Source: Saprospiraceae bacterium (GTDB lineage Bacteria; Bacteroidota; Bacteroidia; Chitinophagales; Saprospiraceae). From it: a stretch of DNA of 64,000 nt. This document shows, piece after piece, positions 1 through 7,847 of this stretch. The notes below the pieces were generated by a model. The model did no database searches. It saw only the letters and a program-made list of their open reading frames with translations, and was not told where the DNA came from. A program made the position numbers and the translations under genes. Within the stretch, counting starts at the first letter, position 1. Every line of letters begins with the position of its first letter. The stretch spans positions 27,683 through 91,682 of the forward strand of contig JAHDBH010000004.1 of NCBI GenBank assembly GCA_020630495.1, given 5' to 3'.

Positions 1-2671
1 CCGTACGAGGATTTACGCGCTTTGTAAAATCAATCACACTAAGAAAATCACCCGCTTCGCGCTGTGTGACGATTTCCGTCACTGGTCCTTCACCCATACC
101 CTTGATCGATGATAGACCAAATCTGATATCGCCATCGCTATTGACAGAGAATTGCATGCGACTCTCGTTTACATCCGGACCTAGAACTTTGATGCCCATC
201 TTGCGCGTCTCGCGTATAAGAAAATTGAGTCGCTTGCTATCGCCCTTATCATGAGACAGCACAGATGCCATGTACTCGGCGGGGTAGTGTGCCTTGAGAT
301 AGGCTGTCTGATAGGCGAGTACGGAGTAGGCAGCGGCATGGCTACGATTAAATCCGTAGGAGGCAAACTTCGCCATCACATCAAAGATTTCTTCTGCCTG
401 CTTGGCATCGACACCCTTGGCGGTGGCACCAGCTACAAATAGCTCGCGCTGGTGATCCATTTCTTTTTTCTTCTTCTTACCCATAGCACGGCGAAGAATA
501 TCCGCGCTACCGAGGCTAAAGTCTGCCATGATCTGAGCCGCTTGCATGATCTGCTCTTGATAGACCATGATCCCGTATGTGGGCTCCAGGATCTCTTGCA
601 ACCACTCGTGTGGATAGCTGATCTCTTCTAGTCCGTGCTTCCGCCGGATAAAGAGCGGAATGTAATCCATAGGCCCAGGACGGAAGAGTGCGTTCATGGC
701 TATGAGATCCTCTATGTTAGTCGGCTTGAGATCACGTAAGTGAGAGCGCATACCCGAACTTTCAAACTGGAATATACCCACTGTCTCACCGCGCTGAAAG
801 AGCTCATAAGTCCTGTCATCTGTGAGTGCAATCTGATCTATATCGAGTGCCTCCTGATCAGGGTGTGTGAGAGCGATATTTTTCAGTGCATCATTGATAA
901 TGGATAGGGTAGTGAGTCCGAGAAAATCCATCTTGAGCATGCCTGCTCGCTCTACAAACTCTCCGTCAAACTGCGTCACGTAGAAGTCCGAATCCTTGGG
1001 CTTGGATACGGGCATATAATTGGTGATATCATCTGGGGCGATGATGACTCCAGCGGCATGTATACCTGTATTTCTCACAGTGCCTTCGACCTTCAGCGCG
1101 AGCTGCAGGATCTGTTGCTCTTCGGAGCCTGCTTTTTCCAGGAGATTGCGGAGTGTCTGGATATTGTCTAGGTCATCCTTGCGAAAGTCCTCTTTGACTT
1201 TGTCAATAGGATCTGTGAGGATCTTATTCAGTTTGGTGCCTGGGCGGGTAGGGACCAGCTTGGCTAATTTATCACTGATATCCAGAGGTACGTCACGCAC
1301 ACGCGCCACATCACGGATAGAAGACCGCGCAGCCATAGTGCCAAATGTGATGATCTGCGCCACTTGCTTCTTTCCATATTTGTCGACGACCCAGTCGATG
1401 ACTTTCTGTCTTCCATCATCGTCAAAGTCGATGTCAATATCAGGCATACTCACTCGCTCTGGATTGAGAAATCTCTCAAAGAGTAGATTGTACTTGATCG
1501 GATCTATATCTGTGATGGTCAGAGCATAAGCCACTACTGAGCCTGCTGCCGACCCGCGACCCGGACCTACCCGCACATGTAGATCTCGCGCAGCGCGGAT
1601 AAAATCTTGTACGATGAGAAAATACCCCTCGTAGCCCATGTTGCCGATGATACCTAGTTCCAGATCTATCCGCTCTCTTATCACTTCAGTGACTTCCCCG
1701 TATCGTCGCTTGGCGCCTTCGTAGACAATATGCCTGAGGTAGTCAGGCTGATTAGTAAACTCTGGCGGCAAAGGGAATGCAGGAAGGAGGAGATCTCTGG
1801 CCAGATCCAGCTGCTCTACCTTATCCGCTATCTCGAGCGTGTGAGCTAGTGCTTCTGGTACGTCGCGGAAGAGATGCGCCATCTCGGCCTGCGATTTCAT
1901 GTAGTAGTCAGCCGAGGAGAAGCGGAATCGCTCCTTTTCTTGCATCTTACTATTGGTATTTACACACAGGATGACATCATGTGGCGTGGCATCTTCTTCA
2001 TTGACGTAGTGTGCATCATTGGTCGCTATGACTTTGACATTGTGCTTTTTGGCAAAGCCGAGTAGCGTCTGATTGATCTGCTCTTGGGATACAGTATGGT
2101 GCTGATCGCCCAGACCCTCTAGTCCGTCATGCCGCTGCAACTCTATGTAATAGTCCTCGCCAAATACATCGAGCCACCACTTGAGGAGTTCCTCAGCTTT
2201 GTCTAGCTGACCACGCATGATGGCCTGAGGGATTTCTGCTCCTATGCAGCAGCTCGTGGCTATAATACCCTCGTGATACTGCAGGAGTAGCTGCTTATCT
2301 ATACGGGGAAACTTGCCGTACAGTCCCTCTATAAATCCTAGCGAGCAGAGCTTGCAGAGATTCTGATAGCCTTGTACATTCTTAGCGATGAGGAGCTGGT
2401 GGTAGCGCTTGTCACGCTCGCCAGCTGACACGGCAAATGAGGTCTTGCGACGATCTTCGACCATGTAAAACTCGCAGCCTAGAATACCCTTTACGCCATA
2501 CTTTTTCGCCTCATTGACCCACTGAAATGCACCAAACATATTACCGTGATCTGTGAGAGCTACCGCTTGCTGACCGTCCTCGCTAATCTTCTTCATCAGC
2601 TTGTCTATGTGCGATGCACCGTCAAGAAGGGAATACTGAGTATGGCAGTGTAGGTGGCAGTACTGAGACAT
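1..2671 (-). CDS. dnaE: DNA polymerase III subunit alpha (partial, C-terminus off the left edge)
   Basis: Replicative polymerase catalytic subunit. About 890 codons are visible from an ATG at 2671 and the frame stays open to base 1, so the C-terminal part is missing. The N-terminus carries the PHP domain (HLHCHTQYSLLDG near residue 6, then TDHGNMFG). Further on are GRGSAAGS and the catalytic motif PDIDIDFD at residues 410-417, which aligns with E. coli Asp401/Asp403; MLKMDFLGL supplies the third catalytic region. Gram-negative-type DnaE, not PolC. The gene is divergent from the small membrane ORF and ghrA. Identity is certain. Confidence 0.97.
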   Translation of the reverse strand, partial: MSQYCHLHCHTQYSLLDGASHIDKLMKKISEDGQQAVALTDHGNMFGAFQWVNEAKKYGVKGILGCEFYMVEDRRKTSFAVSAGERDKRYHQLLIAKNVQGYQNLCKLCSLGFIEGLYGKFPRIDKQLLLQYHEGIIATSCCIGAEIPQAIMRGQLDKAEELLKWWLDVFGEDYYIELQRHDGLEGLGDQHHTVSQEQINQTLLGFAKKHNVKVIATNDAHYVNEEDATPHDVILCVNTNSKMQEKERFRFSSADYYMKSQAEMAHLFRDVPEALAHTLEIADKVEQLDLARDLLLPAFPLPPEFTNQPDYLRHIVYEGAKRRYGEVTEVIRERIDLELGIIGNMGYEGYFLIVQDFIRAARDLHVRVGPGRGSAAGSVVAYALTITDIDPIKYNLLFERFLNPERVSMPDIDIDFDDDGRQKVIDWVVDKYGKKQVAQIITFGTMAARSSIRDVARVRDVPLDISDKLAKLVPTRPGTKLNKILTDPIDKVKEDFRKDDLDNIQTLRNLLEKAGSEEQQILQLALKVEGTVRNTGIHAAGVIIAPDDITNYMPVSKPKDSDFYVTQFDGEFVERAGMLKMDFLGLTTLSIINDALKNIALTHPDQEALDIDQIALTDDRTYELFQRGETVGIFQFESSGMRSHLRDLKPTNIEDLIAMNALFRPGPMDYIPLFIRRKHGLEEISYPHEWLQEILEPTYGIMVYQEQIMQAAQIMADFSLGSADILRRAMGKKKKKEMDHQRELFVAGATAKGVDAKQAEEIFDVMAKFASYGFNRSHAAAYSVLAYQTAYLKAHYPAEYMASVLSHDKGDSKRLNFLIRETRKMGIKVLGPDVNESRMQFSVNSDGDIRFGLSSIKGMGEGPVTEIVTQREAGDFLSVIDFTKRVNPRT

Positions 2672-2761
2672 GAGAGGCGATTGGCGGACGTCAAAATTAC
2701 GTATATAAATTTCTGGACATATACAGTCTCACGAGGATCAGTCCACCTATATTTACCAGGC

Positions 2762-2866
2762 ATGGTCTCTCTATTACGATACATCATCATACCTCTGGCT
2801 GTAGTGCTTATAGTAGGTCTCATCATCATACTACTGCGAGCTGATGCTCGAGAGCGGCGTCCTTGA
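2762..2866 (+). CDS. Possible 34-residue single-pass membrane peptide
   Basis: A short frame starting ATG at 2762 encodes 34 residues: a hydrophobic stretch (IIIPLAVVLIVGLIIILL) followed by a positively charged tail (RADARERRP). It ends two bases before the ATG at 2869 of the reductase, so co-translation is possible. The frame also stays open upstream into the dnaE start region, but the longer version would overlap dnaE and adds no hydrophobic signal. I recognise no family. It could be a genuine microprotein or chance. Confidence 0.4.
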   Translation: MVSLLRYIIIPLAVVLIVGLIIILLRADARERRP

Positions 2867-2868
2867 GT

Positions 2869-3795
2869 ATGGCTATGGGACTACTCATACGACACTGGGA
2901 TCCCACTGCATGGGTGGATGGATTCAGAGAGGCGCTTGGAGACGAGCTTTATGTCTATCCTGACATGCCAGCGCAAGAGGAGATCACCTTTGTAGCTGCA
3001 TGGCGACCAGATCCTGGTATGCTAGCACACTATCCAGGGCTTCGCTATCTACAGTGCCTAGGAGCGGGGGTGGACCAGCTCGTGGGTAGGGATGATCTGC
3101 TAGAAGCTGTAGTCATCTCCCGCATCGTCGATCCTGATCTCACTGCGGATATGACGGAGCATCTCATGGCAATCTTGCTTAGTGATATGAAGCATTTGTC
3201 AAGCTACGTACACGATAGTGAGGAGCAGCGCTGGTCTCCGAGACCTTACCGCAGATGGCGTGATGTGACCATAGGGATATTGGGAATGGGCGAGTTAGGA
3301 TTATATGCTGCAGGAGCGCTTGCGCAGATGGGGGCTACTGTACTAGGATGGTCCCGGAGTGCTAAGCATATCGCTGAAGTATCAAGTCTTACAGGAGAGG
3401 ACGGACTGCTGAGTCTGCTGGAGTCGTCCGACTACGTGATCAATCTGCTACCGCTCACTCCGGCGACACAGGGTATTCTGTCTGAGAGGCTTTTCAGCCA
3501 AATGCTACCAGGTACAGCCTTGATCAATGTAGGAAGAGGAGCACACGTAGACGAGGATGATCTCTTAGCGGCCCTTGACAGCGGCAATCTCCGAGCTGCT
3601 TACCTAGACGTATTTGGGCAAGAGCCCCTACCAGTGGATCACCCCTTTTGGAGTCATCCATCTATCTGGGTCACGCCACACGTCGCTAGTCGGAGCAATC
3701 CTGAGACTGTCATTGCTCAGGTGGTAGCAAATTATCGCCGCGCTCAGCGATCTGAAAGCCTCAAGCATACGGTAGACCTACGCGCGGGTTACTAG
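2869..3795 (+). CDS. ghrA: GhrA-type glyoxylate/hydroxypyruvate reductase
   Basis: D-2-hydroxyacid dehydrogenase that would reduce glyoxylate or hydroxypyruvate with NAD(P)H in the cytosol. A nucleotide-binding motif (GILGMGELG) is followed by WSRS. The catalytic Arg, Glu and His sit in NVGRGAHVDEDDLLAAL, DVFGQEPLP and TPHVAS. The ending VDLRAGY resembles the C-terminus of E. coli GhrA. A TTG at 2863 would overlap the preceding stop; the ATG at 2869 is preferred and gives 308 residues. The substrate is inferred from family resemblance only. Confidence 0.85.
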   Translation: MAMGLLIRHWDPTAWVDGFREALGDELYVYPDMPAQEEITFVAAWRPDPGMLAHYPGLRYLQCLGAGVDQLVGRDDLLEAVVISRIVDPDLTADMTEHLMAILLSDMKHLSSYVHDSEEQRWSPRPYRRWRDVTIGILGMGELGLYAAGALAQMGATVLGWSRSAKHIAEVSSLTGEDGLLSLLESSDYVINLLPLTPATQGILSERLFSQMLPGTALINVGRGAHVDEDDLLAALDSGNLRAAYLDVFGQEPLPVDHPFWSHPSIWVTPHVASRSNPETVIAQVVANYRRAQRSESLKHTVDLRAGY

Positions 3796-3815
3796 TGATC
3801 CACTATATTTGAGTC

Positions 3816-4241
3816 ATGGAGCTATCACCTTTTCACCTCGCCATTCCTGTGCGAGAGATCGTGGAGACACGAGCATTTTACAGAGATGTACTTGGATGTG
3901 CAGAAGGTCGCAGCAGTGATCAGTGGGTTGACTTTGACTTCTACGGTCATCAGCTCGTGATCCACCAGGTCGATGAGCATCCAAGCGACGGCGATGCTCA
4001 GGTTAATCCTGTAGACGGTCACGCGGTGCCTGTACCTCACTTTGGAGTGGTGCTGCACTGGAATCAGTGGGAAGAATTATCTGCTCGACTGCGAGAGCGC
4101 GGGACTCAGTTTGTCATAGAGCCATACATCCGATTTGCGGGCGAGGTAGGGGAGCAAGCAACCATGTTCTTTTTGGATCCTAGCGGCAATGCACTAGAAT
4201 TTAAGGCATTCAAGGATCGTACACAGTTGTTTGCTCAGTAG
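3816..4241 (+). CDS. VOC (glyoxalase/dioxygenase-fold) protein
   Basis: A 141-residue protein of the vicinal oxygen chelate superfamily. It starts with a beta strand carrying a candidate metal-ligand His (PFHLAIPV), followed by the helix [11 protein letters not shown], and ends with the typical strand [14 protein letters not shown] holding a candidate ligand Glu. It lies 20 bases after ghrA on the same strand, so probably one operon. The reaction cannot be told from sequence: the superfamily includes glyoxalase I, extradiol dioxygenases and resistance proteins. Confidence 0.8.
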   Translation: MELSPFHLAIPVREIVETRAFYRDVLGCAEGRSSDQWVDFDFYGHQLVIHQVDEHPSDGDAQVNPVDGHAVPVPHFGVVLHWNQWEELSARLRERGTQFVIEPYIRFAGEVGEQATMFFLDPSGNALEFKAFKDRTQLFAQ

Positions 4242-4342
4242 CTGGTCAGACTTTATGATTTCTTTGAGAGACCTGAGCAGAACTCCATAGGTAGCGACAT
4301 TGTATGATTATACGTATCATTGACACTGATTACCCACCTACC

Positions 4343-4828
4343 ATGAAATATACCTTCCTGCTACTTACACTGATCACCCTATTCTTGACTTCATGTGGCG
4401 AGCCCACGGCAGATTTAGATCAGCTTGATCTGATGTCATATGGAATGCCCCTTACTATAGATGCGCCAGCTGGAGCCGAAGTGACTAAGCGCGGTATCGC
4501 TTTTCGCCAAGAGCTAGAGATCGTGGGGGAGGACAATTTTAGGCTCGTGGTTGCTATGGACGATGCCGTGCAAAGTGACGCCCAGAAACTCAAAGAGCAA
4601 AAACTATCTGAAGCCAAGCAAAATCGATTTTTCTTCAGGCTTGTAGAAGATGATCCGCAGGGATTCATCTTTGAAAATAGAATCGATAGTGTCAATAGCA
4701 CTTACGGCTTCAACTACGTCAAGATTCAGGGAGATAAAGAATTTGTATTTCAGCAATCACGTACAGGAATCTACAGCCTAGAAGAGGTGCAAGCGATGTA
4801 CGGAGCTGTTAGAGAGACAGAGGAGTAA
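4343..4828 (+). CDS. Predicted lipoprotein of unknown function
   Basis: A 161-residue protein from the ATG at 4343. That start puts a lipoprotein signal peptide at the very N-terminus (MKYTFLLLTLITLFLTSCGE; Cys18 would be lipidated); the in-frame ATG at 4304 would add 13 residues ahead of it. The mature part is hydrophilic, with a charged segment rich in Lys and Glu and no motif I recognise. Probably anchored in a membrane facing the periplasm. Confidence 0.7.
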   Translation: MKYTFLLLTLITLFLTSCGEPTADLDQLDLMSYGMPLTIDAPAGAEVTKRGIAFRQELEIVGEDNFRLVVAMDDAVQSDAQKLKEQKLSEAKQNRFFFRLVEDDPQGFIFENRIDSVNSTYGFNYVKIQGDKEFVFQQSRTGIYSLEEVQAMYGAVRETEE

Positions 4829-4829
4829 G

Positions 4830-4907
4830 CTAGGACTGCTTAGCTCGTAGAGCAAGTTGCTCCCAAAATATCACACAGAAAATAATAAGTAATCCTACGG
4901 CAAACAT
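4830..4907 (-). CDS. Possible 25-residue membrane peptide or remnant
   Basis: A short minus-strand frame (ATG at 4907) encodes one hydrophobic helix (MFAVGLLIIFCVIFW) followed by EQLALRAKQS. The in-frame codons just upstream (IIDL) continue to a stop, so it could equally be the tail of a decayed gene. It lies beyond the sodA terminator, so it would need its own promoter, and none is clear. Tentative. Confidence 0.22.
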   Translation of the reverse strand: MFAVGLLIIFCVIFWEQLALRAKQS

Positions 4908-4995
4908 GAGGTCAATGATTTAAGCTTGTTGACCCAAAAGTCGTGCCAACTTTCGCTTGATTCGTTTCGAGCAATCAGTCCACTATCCCATGTAT

Positions 4996-5026
4996 AAAAA
5001 AAAAGCGCCCCAGCAATATTGCTGGG
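4996..5026 (-). terminator. Intrinsic terminator of the superoxide dismutase gene
   Basis: On the minus strand a perfect 18-base palindrome (CCCAGCAATATTGCTGGG, 5009-5026) is followed by GCGC and a run of nine T residues (4996-5004). It lies 57 bases past the sodA stop. Confidence 0.85.
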
Positions 5027-5082
5027 ACACTCATCAATCTTGATACATCGTGTGATCATCCCACTGGGGATGTCACTTGGAT

Positions 5083-5688
5083 CTATTTATGCTTAGCGTA
5101 GAGCTCGCTCACGTGATTCCAGTTGATCACCTCCGTAAATGCTGCGAGATAATCGGGGCGCTTATTCTGATAATGGAGGTAGTAAGCGTGTTCCCACACG
5201 TCAACTCCGAGGATCGGGTATCCGCCACAGCCGATTCCAGGCATGAGCGGGTTATCTTGATTAGCCGAGCTGCAGATTTCTAACTTTCCGCCAGGATGCA
5301 CGCATAGCCATGCCCAGCCACTACCAAACTGCCCACCACCAGCAGACTTGAGCTTGTCCTTAAAGCCATCCATACTACCAAATGCATCATCAATTGCACC
5401 TGAGAGCTCACCGCTCGCAGAGCCACCATCAGGAGACATCACATTCCAGAAGAGACTGTGATTGAAGTATCCGCCTCCATTGTTGCGGACAGCCTTATTG
5501 GACATGTCCAGATTTTTTAGAATTTCCTCAATGCTTTTTCCCTCCATATCAGTGCCTTCTATAGCACTGTTGAGTTTTTTAGTATATCCAGCATGGTGCT
5601 TGCCATGATGGATTTCCATGGTACGGGCATCTATATGTGGCTCTAGAGCATCATGAGCGTAGGGCAGATCTGGCAGTTTAAAAGACAT
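5083..5688 (-). CDS. sodA: Superoxide dismutase, Fe/Mn family, Mn-type signature
   Basis: Converts superoxide to oxygen and hydrogen peroxide. It has 201 residues, normal for the family, and no signal peptide, so cytosolic. Metal ligands are His27 (EIHHGKHH), His77 (YFNHSLFW), Asp163 and His167 (DVWEHAYY). The segment SSANQDNPL carries the Gln typical of Mn enzymes rather than the Fe-type pattern, though cambialistic activity is possible. Monocistronic with its own terminator and divergent from fumC. Confidence 0.95.
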   Translation of the reverse strand: MSFKLPDLPYAHDALEPHIDARTMEIHHGKHHAGYTKKLNSAIEGTDMEGKSIEEILKNLDMSNKAVRNNGGGYFNHSLFWNVMSPDGGSASGELSGAIDDAFGSMDGFKDKLKSAGGGQFGSGWAWLCVHPGGKLEICSSANQDNPLMPGIGCGGYPILGVDVWEHAYYLHYQNKRPDYLAAFTEVINWNHVSELYAKHK

Positions 5689-5719
5689 GGTTGTTGGTAT
5701 TTTAAAATTTTACAATAAA

Positions 5720-5753
5720 TTACAGCGGCTTGCAGTCATGCAGTCCACTGTAA
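5720..5753. promoter_or_regulatory. 34-base imperfect dyad between sodA and fumC
   Basis: The outer arms TTACAG (5720) and CTGTAA (5753) are perfect. Inner arms GG..TGCA and TGCA..CC also pair, with 12 of 15 arm positions complementary. It lies 32-65 bases upstream of the sodA ATG. It could be an operator or a leader hairpin; no known regulator site is identified. Confidence 0.4.
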
Positions 5754-5817
5754 TAACTAAGACAATTGACGGTCTTATTGTTCAGCTGGCATGGATATCC
5801 AGTCGGGTCGCTGATCA

Positions 5818-5825
5818 TACCTTTG
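5818..5825 (+). promoter_or_regulatory. Candidate fumC promoter, -7 element TACCTTTG
   Basis: A perfect match to the Bacteroidota -7 element TAnnTTTG, 23 bases before the fumC ATG. No matching TTTG lies at the usual distance upstream, so only half the promoter is supported. Confidence 0.35.
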
Positions 5826-5848
5826 AGACTCAATAGCACATCGCACAT

Positions 5849-7240
5849 ATGCAGACACGTACAGAGCGAGATAGTATAGGGCCAGTAGAGGTGCCATCAG
5901 ATAAGTACTGGGGTGCACAGACACAGCGCTCCAGAGAGAACTTCCCTATAGGCGGACAGCAGATGCCTACTGAGGTCATCAGGGCGTACGCCTATCTCAA
6001 GAAAGCAGCAGCTAAGACCAATGCGAAGCTAGGAGTACTCTCTGATGACAAGGCAAAGCTGATAGGCCAAGTCTGCGATGAGATACTGTCAGGCGAGCTG
6101 GATGATCAGTTTCCTCTCGTGGTGTGGCAGACTGGTAGCGGCACACAGAGCAACATGAATGTCAATGAAGTCATAGCTAATCGCGGCCATGTGCTACAGG
6201 GTGGTAGTCTTACGGATAGCAGCAAGTTTCTTCATCCCAATGATGATGTAAATAAGTCCCAATCGTCCAATGATACGTTCCCTACTGCGATGCATATCGC
6301 TGCGTATCTCAAGCTCGTAGACGAGACCATTCCTGCACTAGAACAGTTGCATGATAGTCTACACGCCAAGGCTATAGAGTTTCAAGACGTAGTCAAGATA
6401 GGTCGTACACACTTCATGGACGCCACGCCAGTCACCCTCGGTCAAGAGTTTTCTGCTTATGTCTCTCAGATCAGTCATGGGCTGCGTGCCATACGCGCCA
6501 CTCTGGCTCACATATCTGAGTTATCACTCGGCGGTACGGCAGTGGGCACAGGACTCAACACTCCAGTGGGCTATGCTGAAGCTGTGGCTGAGGAGATTGC
6601 GGCCCTTTCGGGCAAAAACTTCGTGACTGCCGAAAACAAATTTGAATCCATGGCAAGTCATGATGCCATAGTGGAGTCCCACGGAGCCCTCAAGACAGTT
6701 GCCGCCAGCCTCTTTAAGATAGCCAACGATATACGCATGCTGTGTTCTGGACCCAGATCAGGAATCGGCGAAATCATCATTCCATCCAATGAGCCTGGCT
6801 CGTCCATCATGCCTGGAAAAGTAAATCCTACTCAGGTAGAAGCTCTCACTATGGCCATGGCTCAAGTTCTCGGTAATGACGTAGCCATCAATGTAGGAGG
6901 TATCAGTGGACAGTTTCAGCTCAATGTATTCAAGCCCATGATGATCTATAATTTTCTCATGAGCGCACAGCTGATCGCTGATGCTTCCAAGTCATTTGAA
7001 GAGAGATGCTTGCGTGGCATCCAGCCCAATCACGAGCGCATACAACAGAATCTCGATAACAGCCTCATGCTCGTCACCGCGCTCAATACTCACATCGGCT
7101 ACGACAAGGCAGCTACCATAGCTAAGAAGGCCTACAAAGAAGGCACTACCCTGAGGCAAGCGGCTCTATCACTAGAGTATCTCACGGGAGAGCAATTTGA
7201 TCAATGGGTACGGCCAGAAGATATGATAGGGCCTAAGTAG
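5849..7240 (+). CDS. fumC: Fumarate hydratase class II
   Basis: Catalyses fumarate to L-malate in the TCA cycle. It has 463 residues, the usual length. Substrate-site motifs are present in order: [41 protein letters not shown] with catalytic His188, and [13 protein letters not shown] with Ser318; both residues fall at the same numbers as in E. coli FumC. This is the iron-independent, oxygen-stable class, which fits the neighbouring superoxide dismutase. The start follows a candidate promoter and matches the family N-terminus ([13 protein letters not shown]). Confidence 0.97.
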   Translation: MQTRTERDSIGPVEVPSDKYWGAQTQRSRENFPIGGQQMPTEVIRAYAYLKKAAAKTNAKLGVLSDDKAKLIGQVCDEILSGELDDQFPLVVWQTGSGTQSNMNVNEVIANRGHVLQGGSLTDSSKFLHPNDDVNKSQSSNDTFPTAMHIAAYLKLVDETIPALEQLHDSLHAKAIEFQDVVKIGRTHFMDATPVTLGQEFSAYVSQISHGLRAIRATLAHISELSLGGTAVGTGLNTPVGYAEAVAEEIAALSGKNFVTAENKFESMASHDAIVESHGALKTVAASLFKIANDIRMLCSGPRSGIGEIIIPSNEPGSSIMPGKVNPTQVEALTMAMAQVLGNDVAINVGGISGQFQLNVFKPMMIYNFLMSAQLIADASKSFEERCLRGIQPNHERIQQNLDNSLMLVTALNTHIGYDKAATIAKKAYKEGTTLRQAALSLEYLTGEQFDQWVRPEDMIGPK

Positions 7241-7423
7241 AGGGTACTTGGGCTATGTATTTCTGGTAGACACATCAAGGTATGGGACGCCGTCTAGACG
7301 TACACAAGATGCGATATCACGTGGACATGTTGACTACGTTTCAGACCTAGCTAAACTATTCTGAGCCAGTTACCTACGGTGTCTTCCTAGAGAGATAGAG
7401 CAGAGACTGAGCTGCTAGCAATC

Positions 7424-7543
7424 CTAGCTGGATGGGCTTATCTTTTGCTTGCTTTCAGTCGCTTGGTTCTTTCTATTACGCTTCTTGCCGTAAGACTTAT
7501 TGACGATCTTGCCTTTCTTCGTTCTTTTATCTCCTTTACCCAT
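7424..7543 (-). CDS. Small ribosomal subunit protein bTHX
   Basis: A 39-residue, strongly basic protein (starts MGKGDKRTKKGKIVNKSYGK, ends KISPSS). The N-terminal MGKGDK-TKKGKI pattern is that of the Thermus/Bacteroidota 30S protein THX, which binds at the top of the 30S head and stabilises 16S rRNA. The start at 7543 is fixed by this conserved N-terminus. It is a stand-alone gene, with a TATCTTTG promoter element 56-63 bases upstream. Confidence 0.85.
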   Translation of the reverse strand: MGKGDKRTKKGKIVNKSYGKKRNRKNQATESKQKISPSS

Positions 7544-7847
7544 GGGTCTATGACTCTTGATTATAAATGTAAAGATAGCGCAGCCTTTCACTGCTGGTCA
7601 AAGATATAATCTATCCATGGAATGCCAGACGAGTCTCATACGCCTGTTCCTACACCGAGAATGTAGACTGAGGTAAAGATTTGCGTGTGATCCGAGCTTT
7701 GCGTATCATGATTTTACAGATACTTAGCCACTGCTAGGTACCCGAGACTTTTTGAGGCCTCAAGGCAGACACTATGACTACTGCTTGATTACGTGCTCAT
7801 ATCAATTTGCACACTCTCAATCATAGATCAGTCATGAAGCTTGCAGT
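7544..7847. other. Intergenic region with candidate bTHX promoter
   Basis: No gene is seen in these 304 bases. On the minus strand TATCTTTG (7606-7599) matches the Bacteroidota -7 element and could start the bTHX transcript with a leader of about 50 bases. No TTTG partner lies at the right distance. The rest holds nothing I can interpret. Confidence 0.4.

Noticed and set aside
1020..1529. 169-residue plus-strand ORF
   Set aside because: It lies antisense inside the conserved polymerase core of dnaE and is Ser/Arg-rich without any motif.
5083..5688. Fe-type superoxide dismutase (sodB)
   Set aside because: The Gln in ANQDNPL and the HSLFW context match the Mn-type signature better; activity with both metals remains possible.
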